Positions 1 to 9,741 of a DNA stretch of 64,000 nucleotides are shown here, one piece after another; position 1 is the stretch's first letter, and every line of letters begins with the position of its first letter. The translations under genes were made by a program, and so were the position numbers. Source of the DNA: Zygotorulaspora mrakii. Taxonomy: Eukaryota; Ascomycota; Saccharomycetes; Saccharomycetales; Saccharomycetaceae. The stretch spans positions 930,001 through 994,000 of the forward strand of contig NC_050720.1 in the NCBI RefSeq assembly GCF_013402915.1, read 5' to 3'. The notes under the pieces are model-generated. The model was not told where the DNA came from. It did not search any database and worked only from the letters and a program-made list of their open reading frames with translations.

Positions 1-405
1 TGCAAGACGCGCGCGGATACACATGTTGGGAAAACGTAGCCTGTGCTGGTGATAAAAGCCATTTTTACCCGATATGGAAAAAAATTGATTTATCGAAATC
101 CTTACCCCTCATATTGTTCTAATTATAGTACATACGAAAAGGTATAGTTGAAATTAAAACAGATCATACTGTCAGTGAAAAAAGGCAAAAGAGGCAAATT
201 AAACATAATTTTAGAAACCAGTGAGAAAATGAGGATCAGTGGACAGCCGAGCTTGTTTCGGAAAACATATATAAAGGATTGGGGCGGCAGGAAGAGGGGA
301 TGCAGGAGATGGGAGTTTTCAGTTGGAGCTTTTGGGAGGACACCAAGAATAACCTTCAGTTGCTCAGATCCAGTAGAAGCCCTAAGCAATACATTCCACA
401 CAGAA
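1..405. promoter_or_regulatory. Upstream region of the HSP150-like gene
   Basis: No gene is visible here. A TATA-like TATATAAAG lies at 268-276, about 130 bases before the ATG at 406. The reading frame stays open upstream to a TTG at 148, but no ATG precedes 406 in that frame and the upstream translation is not PIR-like. I treat the whole stretch as 5' flank, cut by the window edge. Confidence 0.5.
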
Positions 406-1530
406 ATGCAATTCAAGAAGACCATAATCACAACGGCTTTTGCCGCCACAGCCCTGTCTGCTTACGTGCCAAGCGAACCATGGTCCACTTTGACACCCAC
501 CGCCACTTACAGCGGCGGTGCCACCGACCACGCCACTGCGTTCGGCATTGCCGTTAATCCGGTCGCCAACTCGTCGTCTGCTTCGCTGGCCAAGAGAGAT
601 GGTGTATCCCAGATCGGCGACGGTCAAATCCAGGCTGCCACAACCACGAGGTCCACGGCTGCGCCCGTCTCACAAATCAGCGACGGCCAGATCCAAGCTA
701 CTGCCGCTACCAGATCTACCGCTGCACCTGTTTCTCAAATCAGCGACGGCCAAATTCAAGCTACCACTGCAACCAGATCTACCGCTGCTCTTGTTTCTCA
801 AATCAGCGACGGCCAAATCCAAGCTACCACCGCTACCAGATCTACCGCTGCTCCTGTCTCCCAGATCAGCGACGGTCAAATCCAAGCTACCACCGCTACC
901 AGATCCACCGCTGCTCCTGTTTCTCAAATCAGCGACGGTCAAATCCAAGCTACTACCGCCACTAGATCTACCGCTGCTCCTGTTTCTCAAATCAGCGACG
1001 GCCAAATCCAAGCTACCACTGCTACTTCTAGCGCCGATGCTATTTCTCAAATCAGTGATGGTCAAATCCAAGCCACCACTTCTGCCCACACCACGGACGC
1101 CGCTTCTCAAGTGAGCGATGGCCAAGTTCAAGCTACTTCCACCACAAGTGGAGCTTCCCAAGTAAGTGATGGTCAAGTCCAAGCTACATCAGGTGCTTCA
1201 GCCGACAGCAGTAACCCAGTCAGAGCCGTCTCCTGTAAGACTGATGGTACTCTGGAGATGAACTTGAAAGCTGGTATTCTAACCGATAACAGGGGTAGAA
1301 TTGGTTCCATCGTTTCCAACAGACAATTCCAGTTTGATGGTCCACCACCACAAGCCGGTGCCATCTACGCTGCCGGTTGGTCCATCACCCCAGAAGGTAA
1401 CTTGGCTATCGGTGAGAATGACGTTTTCTATCAATGTCTATCAGGTAGCTTCTACAACTTGTACGATGAATCCCTGGGTGAACAATGTCATCCAGTCCAT
1501 TTGGAAGTCATTGATTTGATCGACTGTTAA
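406..1530 (+). CDS. HSP150: PIR-family cell wall mannoprotein, HSP150-like
   Basis: The protein has 374 residues and is a secreted structural protein of the cell wall. PIR proteins attach covalently to beta-1,3-glucan through glutamines in their repeats. Residues 1-18 form a signal peptide and Lys-Arg at 63-64 is a Kex2-type processing site. Ten tandem PIR repeats (SQISDGQIQ type, each with a Thr/Ser/Ala linker) fill about residues 67-265. The C-terminal domain has cysteines at 277, 344, 361 and 374, exactly the PIR spacing C-X66-C-X16-C-X12-C. The start at 406 is the first ATG and matches the MQ(Y/F)KK start of the family. It is convergent with a second PIR gene, the same arrangement as S. 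cerevisiae HSP150-CIS3. HSP150 is chosen over PIR1/PIR3 from this synteny; the family is certain, the exact ortholog less so. Confidence 0.93.
   Translation: MQFKKTIITTAFAATALSAYVPSEPWSTLTPTATYSGGATDHATAFGIAVNPVANSSSASLAKRDGVSQIGDGQIQAATTTRSTAAPVSQISDGQIQATAATRSTAAPVSQISDGQIQATTATRSTAALVSQISDGQIQATTATRSTAAPVSQISDGQIQATTATRSTAAPVSQISDGQIQATTATRSTAAPVSQISDGQIQATTATSSADAISQISDGQIQATTSAHTTDAASQVSDGQVQATSTTSGASQVSDGQVQATSGASADSSNPVRAVSCKTDGTLEMNLKAGILTDNRGRIGSIVSNRQFQFDGPPPQAGAIYAAGWSITPEGNLAIGENDVFYQCLSGSFYNLYDESLGEQCHPVHLEVIDLIDC
595..1200 (+). repeat. Tandem PIR repeats inside the HSP150-like gene
   Basis: Ten in-frame units of about 50-75 bp encode SQI(S/G)DGQ(I/V)Q plus a linker. Units two to seven are nearly identical in DNA. 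The last units carry SQVSDGQVQ and shorter linkers. Such arrays are known to change copy number between strains. Confidence 0.9.
1291..1447 (+). repeat. 157-bp segment identical, inverted, to 2032-2188
   Basis: Comparing the two PIR genes base by base, this segment and the reverse complement of 2032-2188 match at every position, synonymous sites included. Outside it the genes diverge: one mismatch, about 18 matching bases, then frequent differences. It encodes most of the conserved C-terminal cysteine domain. Confidence 0.9.
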
Positions 1531-1948
1531 AGTTTACACAAAAGTTTTATCCCTTCAAATTAAAAGATTTGCATAGATCAATTTAGCATACTTACCATGA
1601 ATTGATCGCATCCGTTCCTTTGCATTTTTTTGATGTTCGTTCCCCCATTCAATGGTTTAGCCGCCGAAAACATTTCGTTCGTGTAATTCATGTAGATTTA
1701 CCTTTTTTTTACATTCCTTTTCAAAATTATATATGAAAACTATTAATACTAACTAATAAACGTGAATTCTTTATGTTATAACTGAAAAAAAAACTTTTTA
1801 TCTATTTGTATACATTTCTATATATATACTCAACGTGACAATGCGTCTTCACAAATTGGTAATTTGTATAATGAATGAATGAACTTAAAAATAATGATAA
1901 CCGGGTTCATGTTGATAAAGAAAGTGTTGTGATGCAGAAACCTGAGAA
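1531..1948. other. Convergent intergenic region between the two PIR genes
   Basis: This AT-rich 3' flank is shared by two converging genes. It contains A/T runs and TATATATA-type efficiency elements near 1725-1820 that would suit yeast 3'-end formation. No coding sequence or RNA gene was recognised. Confidence 0.5.
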
Positions 1949-2722
1949 CTAACAATCCACTAGGTTAATAACTTCCAAATGAATGGCACTACATTGTGCA
2001 CCCAATGATTGGTCGTACAAGTTGTAGAAGTTACCTGATAGACATTGATAGAAAACGTCATTCTCACCGATAGCCAAGTTACCTTCTGGGGTGATGGACC
2101 AACCGGCAGCGTAGATGGCACCGGCTTGTGGTGGTGGACCATCAAACTGGAATTGTCTGTTGGAAACGATGGAACCAATTCTACCCCTACCATCGGTCAA
2201 GACACCATCCTTTAAGGAAATTTCCAAAGTACCGTCGTTTTTACAGGAGGAGGAATCTAGAGAAAGGGGCGCGGTCGGACAGACAGAATTAGATAGTGTT
2301 GTTTTGGAACTACTTGGTTCCAGAGTTGTTGTGGAGCCGGTTGGAGCTGTTGAAACAGTTGAGTGCTGAAGTTGACCGTCACTGATTTGACTAACGCCAG
2401 AGGTAGCGACTTGAGTTGTTTCAGTGGCAGCAGCAGTTTCGGATGCAGGCGTAGCAGAACTTGGAGCAGCAGTTTCACTTGCAGTTGTACTTGTCGCTTG
2501 AACTTGACCATCCCCGATTTGAGAAACAGCATCTCTCTTGGCTTTTTGACTACCAATAGTTTGAATAGCGATACCGAAAGAGGATGAATAACCAGTTGCA
2601 CCGCATGAATAGGTAGCTGTTGGTGTTAAAGTCTCCCATGGACTACCTGGGGTGTAACCTTCAGCAGATGTAGTGGCAGCTAAGGTAGCGACTGACAATA
2701 AAGTGATGTTTTTGAATTGCAT
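1949..2722 (-). CDS. CIS3: PIR-family cell wall mannoprotein, CIS3/PIR4-like
   Basis: The protein has 257 residues and is a secreted cell-wall protein with a signal peptide (about residues 1-20) and a Kex2 Lys-Arg site at 62-63. It has only two PIR motifs, SQIGDGQVQ just after the Kex2 site and SQISDGQLQ further on, then a Ser/Thr-rich stretch. The four-cysteine C-terminal domain is the same as in its neighbour. The short repeat region and the convergent position next to an HSP150-like gene match S. cerevisiae CIS3 (YJL158C). Two additional cysteines are visible, one near residue 40 and one in the Ser/Thr-rich linker. The start ATG is family-typical (MQFK). Confidence 0.92.
   Translation of the reverse strand: MQFKNITLLSVATLAATTSAEGYTPGSPWETLTPTATYSCGATGYSSSFGIAIQTIGSQKAKRDAVSQIGDGQVQATSTTASETAAPSSATPASETAAATETTQVATSGVSQISDGQLQHSTVSTAPTGSTTTLEPSSSKTTLSNSVCPTAPLSLDSSSCKNDGTLEISLKDGVLTDGRGRIGSIVSNRQFQFDGPPPQAGAIYAAGWSITPEGNLAIGENDVFYQCLSGNFYNLYDQSLGAQCSAIHLEVINLVDC
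2032..2188 (-). repeat. 157-bp segment identical, inverted, to 1291-1447
   Basis: This is the minus-strand partner of the identical PIR C-terminal segment in the neighbouring gene. The two copies form an inverted repeat separated by about 585 bp. Confidence 0.9.
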
Positions 2723-3582
2723 CTTTTTCTGAGATATGTTGATTTAAAAAAACTTTTGTGCAAAATCAATTGAAGTAGAGGTAAATACAACGAAGCGAGT
2801 GAGTGTATTAATTCCTTTGTTGATCTGAAGATGGTCTTTTCAATGACAAGCTTGTTTTATCTGTGATATAGATTTTAGTTGAGAAGAGCAAGTAATTGAA
2901 TTGACATTATTCCAGGTATTATATATGTATTTCTACAGAGTTAAAGTGTTCGCAATAAGGTCTATTAAAAACGAAAACTAGTCTCGAACGAAAGCTCTTC
3001 ATTTTTTTACCTTCTATGTTTGGTTTCGTCTCATTGTTTGTTGACACTTTGACCGCGTCTTGAATATTTTCGCGTATTGGAAGCCTCTGCGGGTGGGAGA
3101 AAACTTTCCGTACGGACGCCAATTTGCCAAGGTAAGAACCCAAAACGGTTAATGATACGTCGTGAACTGTTTCAGATTCTACCGCTTGTAGATACACCTT
3201 GCAGTTAAATGACGCATTGAGCATTCTGGTGTAATTCAATAGTTACGAATTGCGGACTGTTGCTTCTAAAATGGGGCTATTGCACTTGACGACGCAAAAG
3301 CTGTTTTCCATGAACCGCTAAAAATGACCTTTACGCACTACCAACCCTTTCAGTGTAGTTCCATTGCCGGTTTGAGCACGGAAGATGGCAAGGTGGCCAG
3401 CCAGAGAAATACAAGCACGAACAGCTCAAGCTACTTGTATTTGTGGATATATTTACATATAAATGTACATCACAGGTAGTAGCGAGCGTATCAGATTAGA
3501 GGTCTATGTCCAGAAGACTGAAGTTAGAATGCTTTTCAACGTTTACGCCCGAAAGATATCTGATAGAAAGTTCAGATTTCGA
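2723..3582. promoter_or_regulatory. CIS3 upstream region and FAR1 3' flank
   Basis: About 860 bases with no convincing gene. A 106-codon minus-strand frame (2919-3239) has no recognisable motif. The part near 2723 is the promoter side of CIS3 and the part near 3582 is the 3' flank of FAR1. Confidence 0.45.
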
Positions 3583-6186
3583 TCAATTAGAATAGGAGGA
3601 ATCTGCATCGTAACTGTAAAAATGTGCTCCAGTAATACCACCAGGTTTCAAAACTTTTAGCGCCCCTTGGAAGCTTCTGTTTAATTTAATTTTCCGATCA
3701 AACCATTCCGCCACGTATTCGCGATGTTGATTAAAATCAGGTTCAGATGAGGATATCGTCATCGTTTTTTCTTCACCCGGTTGGAAATTTCCAAGTGAAA
3801 TTTTAAGGCCATTAATTGTCACTGTCAGGTCCTTGATTCTTTTATCGTGTAATGTAGAAACTAAATCATTCACAGCATTCTTGGCATTACTATCGTTGGA
3901 GCTTTCGAATCCGATGCTGGAAAACGATGGCATTTGCAGGAAATCAAATTTGTAATGCTTTTTGATAATATTATAATACTTTGAGTTACGGTTTGGTGGT
4001 TCTCCGTTTCTTATTAGAAGGACCTGTTTCAGGTATCTGGATCGGTGGCTTTCCGCAAGCATGGTATCGGACGTAGTGACGAGATGGTGACATGTTTCTA
4101 GCATTTTGTCTAGTTCCCTCACTTCTGACTGAAATACTTTGTTGGAAGTTGCTTTCAAACCATCAAATATTTCGAGCCAGCAATCCCATGTCTTACCTAT
4201 TGTGCCCGTAAACGTACCATATTCACCAATATTTCCTCTGCCATCTCTGCCTACAATTACTAACCCGAGTAAATCATCATCGTTGAGACTATTCAGGATT
4301 TTTTTCATATTATCAGCTAATGTTTTCTGCTCATTTACTCCATAGTTGCAAATACTTAAACATATTATTAGTTGGAGAGGTACATTCGATTTCTCACTTT
4401 CCCAAGGTTGCGATTTTTCAGTGAAGGAACAATTCTGTTTGAGGGTTTCGAGATGAAGATTTATGGCACTGTGAATCTCAACTGGGAGAATATGCCATGC
4501 AGTTAAAGTGATGTGTTCCAGATGTGGTAATTCAGTTCCTCCAGACATGTAGTACATCCATTTCTCCATAAGACTTTGCTTAGAATCAAATGAGCGACAT
4601 GAAAGATAAACTTCAGGAAGCACTGTACTTTTAAGGTCAATGAGTAGTGTATCTCTGTCCAGTTTCAATACTTGACAAATTTGCTTCATGGGTATTTTAC
4701 CAACTGTAGTCATCGTTTCATGATCGAAGAGTATAAGGATATCTTGGAACAAATATGCAATAATATTAGCAATCCATTGTTCACCATCAGTGGAATAATC
4801 GATTGCGTCAAATATTAAAAGAGATCCTACTTGATCACATATGTTGATCTTGTCCTTCAGGTATTCTTCCAGTTGAACTCCTAAACAAGTTGTCTCACCA
4901 CGTTCAAGCTGCGCTTCATTCGCATTGAGCTGTACCATCGCTGGAGTATAATTCCCGCTTGTCTTCACGCGAATTGTAAAGGAGGACAAATCCTCATCGC
5001 TATTTTGGCATATTTCAACCAGAGGACCGCATTGGTCGCTTGGAAGTATACCATTTAGATCCATGGGCAATTGCTTCAAGCTTGGATTGCTCAAAGATCT
5101 TTGGTTCGTGCATTGCTCTTTATCTAGGAGACCTGAAAACGTCTGGCTCCAATCATCAGGAAAGTTTATATCGAGCTCGTCACTGTCAGTACGGTTATGG
5201 GTTAGTTTCCTATCTAGGGGAGGTGTATACAACGGTGTCCTGAAGCCATTGCACGAAACATCACTTGTTTTGATAAGCTGATCCTGTGGTGTGAATAACC
5301 CAACAGCGCTAGTTGTGTGTGCTCTAGAAAAAAAATTTTGAGGTTCGATGGTATAGTTTTCATCGGAGAATCTTCTTTTTGTCAGTAAACTGGAAATCAT
5401 TTCTTCCAAGATTTCTTCGTCAACTGGCTTTACCAATTTGTGACAGATTGTACAGCATGGGTATGTTTTTTTGAAATATAAAGATTCCAGCATGGTGAGA
5501 TAACATTCATAATGGCATGCGTGAGAACAGGTCATCTCAATTACTTTTTCTCCACAAAAGATGCTGCTCATCTTCTCATCACACAATGCACATGTGCTAC
5601 TGATAAATCGTCTGTGGCCACCATTTGTTCTCACTCTGGAAATATTCTCAGATACATCACAAAGATAAGTTGGGGAGCCCTCTTCAAGAAAGGGATCATT
5701 GGCAGTTTCCGTCCAAACAATTGGATGGCCGCGGTGCCTAGGACTGATGCCTGAATTGAGACTGTATGTCGCCTCTGAATTCGACAGAATTTCCAAGTTC
5801 TTGATTTCCACCGAAGGTGCTAGCTTTATTGGTGACTCTAGTTGAGATAGGCCACTGTGGAATAAATTAGTATTGAGAGACGAGGAATAAGTTGAAGCAG
5901 ATGTTGTGCTCGTTTTTCTTAAGCTGGGTGGTGGTGTAATAGGGTGCGAAAGATTTAGTGGTTTGGGAGTACGTTTTTTTCCTGATGATAAGCTGTATGC
6001 TGGCACAAATAACCCAGTTGAATCAAACGTGTGGCACGAATTTGATTCCAGCTCTAACTGTCTTCTAAACAACTTTCCAGAAAAACTCTTGACAAGTTTT
6101 GGCCGTGCACTGTCATGTCGTTCTATGCTTGGTGGTGTATGCACTTTCTTTTCGTAACTCGCTTGGATGGGGGTCTTAACGGACAT
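3583..6186 (-). CDS. FAR1: Far1 CDK inhibitor and polarity scaffold
   Basis: The protein has 867 residues. Far1 arrests the cell cycle at G1 on pheromone by inhibiting Cdc28-Cln and directs polarised growth by linking Gbetagamma to Cdc24. Visible features are a Ser/Thr-Pro-rich N-terminus with several TP/SP sites (near residues 17, 73 and 83), a RING-H2-like zinc domain at about 199-250 with the Cys/His ligands in place, a PH-like region around 430-560, and a von Willebrand A-like C-terminal half. This Ste5/Far1 architecture, together with the CIS3 neighbour on one side and SSY5 on the other (YJL158C-157C-156C order), identifies it as FAR1 rather than STE5. It is slightly longer than the S. 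cerevisiae protein (830). Confidence 0.93.
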   Translation of the reverse strand: MSVKTPIQASYEKKVHTPPSIERHDSARPKLVKSFSGKLFRRQLELESNSCHTFDSTGLFVPAYSLSSGKKRTPKPLNLSHPITPPPSLRKTSTTSASTYSSSLNTNLFHSGLSQLESPIKLAPSVEIKNLEILSNSEATYSLNSGISPRHRGHPIVWTETANDPFLEEGSPTYLCDVSENISRVRTNGGHRRFISSTCALCDEKMSSIFCGEKVIEMTCSHACHYECYLTMLESLYFKKTYPCCTICHKLVKPVDEEILEEMISSLLTKRRFSDENYTIEPQNFFSRAHTTSAVGLFTPQDQLIKTSDVSCNGFRTPLYTPPLDRKLTHNRTDSDELDINFPDDWSQTFSGLLDKEQCTNQRSLSNPSLKQLPMDLNGILPSDQCGPLVEICQNSDEDLSSFTIRVKTSGNYTPAMVQLNANEAQLERGETTCLGVQLEEYLKDKINICDQVGSLLIFDAIDYSTDGEQWIANIIAYLFQDILILFDHETMTTVGKIPMKQICQVLKLDRDTLLIDLKSTVLPEVYLSCRSFDSKQSLMEKWMYYMSGGTELPHLEHITLTAWHILPVEIHSAINLHLETLKQNCSFTEKSQPWESEKSNVPLQLIICLSICNYGVNEQKTLADNMKKILNSLNDDDLLGLVIVGRDGRGNIGEYGTFTGTIGKTWDCWLEIFDGLKATSNKVFQSEVRELDKMLETCHHLVTTSDTMLAESHRSRYLKQVLLIRNGEPPNRNSKYYNIIKKHYKFDFLQMPSFSSIGFESSNDSNAKNAVNDLVSTLHDKRIKDLTVTINGLKISLGNFQPGEEKTMTISSSEPDFNQHREYVAEWFDRKIKLNRSFQGALKVLKPGGITGAHFYSYDADSSYSN

Positions 6187-6851
6187 CTACGCTCCTGTTC
6201 AGTGAGGCGTGCTGCTTTGAATTTGTGGACGATGACGATGTATACCTTAACAAGTATCGAAGGGAAAACCTTGACGAATTGATAACAGTGTTTCGAGAAA
6301 AACTGAGCACCATTTATGTAAAATTGAACAAGGCTCCTCAAAACATTTCTGTATCCAATCTGAAATTGAAGTATTGACTGAGTGACGGAATAGATCAATA
6401 CTCCATGTTCATGTTGAATTTTCACTCTTTTTGAGGTTTATGAGATGTCTGATCTTAAGTATGGCGTATTCGGAAATTTGGATAAGCGAAAAAATGTGCC
6501 ACACAAAAAACCATGAAGTACGCTGCATGAAACATGCATATTACATCCATAACAGGAATAGAGATTGAAAGACAAGATGCAACAGGAGTAAATGCAAGTT
6601 TGAACATGCCCACTAGAGTAACTCATATTGATCAAGGAGGAGGAATATTTCCCTTTTCCTTTGATCCAAAGGAACGGGCGTAGAGCCTGCAACTTGAATG
6701 GCTTGAACTTAGTCTGACATTTCTGACATTTAGTTTCTATTCAGTTATATGTTTTATGTTACTATAATACATTATTGCTTGAAAATACTACATTATTGCC
6801 TTTTTTTTGGGATCACACAGTCGTATGTAGCACACTTCTACGTGTGTCTCA
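6187..6851. promoter_or_regulatory. FAR1 promoter and SSY5 3' flank
   Basis: About 665 bases without a credible gene. It contains one perfect pheromone response element and a weaker TGTTTCG (6289-6295) on the FAR1 side. The short frames here carry no known motif. Confidence 0.5.
6527..6534 (+). promoter_or_regulatory. Ste12-type pheromone response element (ATGAAACA)
   Basis: The sequence ATGAAACA is the full pheromone response element consensus and lies about 340 bases upstream of the FAR1 start. FAR1 is a classical Ste12 target in S. cerevisiae. The match is exact, but an 8-mer can occur by chance. Confidence 0.5.
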
Positions 6852-8951
6852 CTACTCAATTTGTGGGTCAATGTCCCATAATACCCCTGTAACATCGTGC
6901 AAACGCTCCAATATGTCTCCTATTGGGCTGAATAATCCGAACTGTCGCTGTTCTCCGTCATATGAATGCAGCATTCCTACAACACCTAGCCCTAGCTGAT
7001 TTTCTAATTTGGTCAAAATCCAAGAGCCTGAATCACCAGCACTTGCAAATAGAGGTAGTGGTGAAGAAACGACGAACTCGCTACTTTGTAATTTGCCGTC
7101 GGCCCAATGAACCAATTTCGCCGCATTGACCTCCCCTGAAGTATAGTTTGTCGAAGCACCTATTTTGAATACGCGCATGCCAGATTTCAATTTCAAGATT
7201 TTTTCTTTTATGAACAAATTTTGAAATTTCAAAGTAGGATCGGGGACTGAGGAGAGACCAAGTCCTAAACAATTTTCACATTTGTATTTGGAATTAACTT
7301 TTATGATTGCAAAATCAGAGAGTTTTTGATTTATAATTGATCTCTCACCCCACACAACTTGACCGAATTTGTTCTCTTCTTGCCATTTGATATTATTCTC
7401 TATTCGACTGCTCTCATCGATAAATGCACTTTCTTCCTTCGAATGCTTAGGGTATCTTCTTGCCTCTTCCAATAGAGTGTTTTTGTAAGCTGTCTGCAAA
7501 ACTTTTGAAGGTATTGAAACATATGGGTAATCATGCGATTCTGACAAAACAACGTGAGAGCAAGTGATAGCAAAGGAAGCTCCTGCAAACTGTGACAGCT
7601 TGGAGCCCTTTTCAATTTGAGGAAACAAATAACCACCCAGCGTTCCTGTCATTTTTGAGCTATTGTCTGATGATAGTGACATTGAGATAGGAGGCCTTTC
7701 GGCGTCAACTGCTAGTCTGTACGGAGGCTCGAAATGAAAAGACATGGTTTTCTCAGGTGCGGAGAGGTGTGATTCCATTGGAGTTGGAATATGACTTTGG
7801 AGGATATCTGCACACGGTTTGATGTAGTCTTTGGCACAGAAGAAGTGAACATCAGGAAACAAAGTATATAACGCCTTCACGATGTCGAAATGTTCTTGTT
7901 GTGGATTCGGTATACCGAACATGACTGTTAATATACCAACTTTTCGGCTGAGGCCTCTCATTATAGGTGCAACGAAAGCACCATCCTGATCAGAAATGGA
8001 TCCCGGGTCCGACTTCGAGATTTCTTCTATTATTTTTTCTATATTTTCTATGTTCGGAAGATTTTGTTCAGAATCTATGCAGAAGTTAGACAAGCAGGGA
8101 AGAATACCTGACCCAGATCCAGCTTCATCTGATATCACAATATTTAGTTTTTTCAGGAAATGTAAATACCTTCTTAATAAAATTGATCTTGAATTGCTAA
8201 ACACTTCCGAACTGAGGAGATTATCTGAAAAATGCAGCACTATTTTTGTAATACATCTTAAAGAGGGGAATCTGTCGAATGTTACCTTGAATGGTAATCT
8301 ATCGGTACTATGTGGTAGAAATTTTTTGAAGTATTCAATGGCTTGAATAACTGCCTTTGAGATATTTGTGACGTTCTGATGAATGTCATCCATTAGGGTC
8401 ACTAGATTATCCTCCAAAATACAGAGTTCACTATTAAGTTGCTCTAATGACCCTAGAGATCGAGAGGCAGTGTCTGATGATGCATTTCCTGCATATGTTG
8501 TGAAGGACGCATTAGTATTACTTGTATCATCTACTGTTGAATCTCCCTCCGTATTTCCCTCATCTTCAAAAACAGGATTCAACAAATTAAATTTCTCAAG
8601 GTTCACTACTCTCAAAGGTTTACCGACATCTGCACTACTACCGTCACATCTCTCAGAAATGTCTGTCATATGTCTCTTACTGTTTCTGCTTCCACTGATA
8701 TTAGAAGAGGTTCCACCTGTGCTATAAGTTAGTTTACTCTTGGAGAATACAGAAGACCCAAGTGAAGACACAACTTTACTTGATCTGTCATCGTAAGCTG
8801 TTGCCTCATTCACATCATGAGATCTCACACTGTCGTTACCAGATGGCTCACTATCATTGTTGTCTTCTGAGCCTTTATTATCCCGTTGCCTCTCGGGCTC
8901 CCTCTTGCTCTTGGATAATTTTTTACTGAAACCAAAAATCTGCCTAACCAT
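6852..8951 (-). CDS. SSY5: Ssy5 serine protease of the SPS amino-acid sensor
   Basis: The protein has 699 residues, the same length as S. cerevisiae Ssy5. Ssy5 is the protease of the Ssy1-Ptr3-Ssy5 plasma-membrane sensor and cleaves the latent factors Stp1 and Stp2 when external amino acids are present. The N-terminal half is a Ser/Asp-rich inhibitory prodomain. The C-terminal half is chymotrypsin-like: the His motif ITCSHVV, the Asp motif LSDFAII and the catalytic serine in GDSGSW (Ser 641). Autoprocessing would fall near residue 380, just before the protease domain. The start ATG is followed by MVRQIFGF, close to the conserved family start. The neighbours FAR1 and FBP26 match YJL157C-155C. 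Confidence 0.95.
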   Translation of the reverse strand: MVRQIFGFSKKLSKSKREPERQRDNKGSEDNNDSEPSGNDSVRSHDVNEATAYDDRSSKVVSSLGSSVFSKSKLTYSTGGTSSNISGSRNSKRHMTDISERCDGSSADVGKPLRVVNLEKFNLLNPVFEDEGNTEGDSTVDDTSNTNASFTTYAGNASSDTASRSLGSLEQLNSELCILEDNLVTLMDDIHQNVTNISKAVIQAIEYFKKFLPHSTDRLPFKVTFDRFPSLRCITKIVLHFSDNLLSSEVFSNSRSILLRRYLHFLKKLNIVISDEAGSGSGILPCLSNFCIDSEQNLPNIENIEKIIEEISKSDPGSISDQDGAFVAPIMRGLSRKVGILTVMFGIPNPQQEHFDIVKALYTLFPDVHFFCAKDYIKPCADILQSHIPTPMESHLSAPEKTMSFHFEPPYRLAVDAERPPISMSLSSDNSSKMTGTLGGYLFPQIEKGSKLSQFAGASFAITCSHVVLSESHDYPYVSIPSKVLQTAYKNTLLEEARRYPKHSKEESAFIDESSRIENNIKWQEENKFGQVVWGERSIINQKLSDFAIIKVNSKYKCENCLGLGLSSVPDPTLKFQNLFIKEKILKLKSGMRVFKIGASTNYTSGEVNAAKLVHWADGKLQSSEFVVSSPLPLFASAGDSGSWILTKLENQLGLGVVGMLHSYDGEQRQFGLFSPIGDILERLHDVTGVLWDIDPQIE

Positions 8952-9741
8952 CCTCGATGATAGCTCTGTTGATAGAATTCAGACTTGCAAAATGCATATA
9001 CAGTGACGACGATAGCTTTCTTGATATGCCATAATCGGTCGTATTTGAGGAGCGAGAGACCTGCAAAAAAAAAAAAAACTTGAACTGTCACAATAACTAC
9101 GTGATAACTTGTCCTGAATTCAAGCTTTCGCGTTAAAGGTAGCGCTTATCGCTATTCCATGGGGCGTATTCCATCATTATGTTGAAGAATGCGGTACTCT
9201 ATGAGTTCGAGGCACTTTTGCTCAAAATGATGATGGAAGGGCTCATCCCAACTAATGGGCAAGTGAACGTTCAGCGGCATCAGTGGGGAAAGAAAAACAT
9301 ACCTAATTGATTACTGAATTGCATCAATAAGACACAAGCAATGGCATGCACACTGTGGATTGCACTCTTGACAAGTCTGAAATCTCCAGTAATGAAAACG
9401 ATCTTGATCCTACGAATATATATAATTACTACACAACACATTGAAGATATTGTATATTTCCATTTATTTCCTCATGCTTCTCAATTCACATTGATGGTGT
9501 AACTCCCCGACATACGCGGAAGAAATAATATGAATATAATAGCTATCGCATAATGACTCATCAGCTGGAAAGAAAAAGCGAAAGTGTCGGCGAAGATTAT
9601 TGCGAGCGTTAGCATAATCTTTGAGACAATTCTCGGGCAAAGACTGAGTAATGGTTTTTGCATGACGCATGAATAATGAGTATGATTGAAGCAAAAGCAG
9701 GCGAGTGAGCTTTTTCGCCTCGATTTCTTGATAGCATCCGT
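8952..9741. other. SSY5 promoter region and FBP26 3' flank
   Basis: About 790 bases. A long A run occurs near 9064-9079. A minus-strand frame at 9464-9745 looks faintly LYR-like but has no usable ATG (see rejected items). No RNA gene was recognised. Confidence 0.4.

Noticed and set aside
148..405. N-terminal extension of the HSP150-like frame
   Set aside because: It begins with TTG, and the signal peptide would be internal. The ATG at 406 gives the normal PIR start.
518..1182. Long frames on both strands over the PIR repeats
   Set aside because: These are shadows of the tandem repeat in other frames, with simple repetitive composition.
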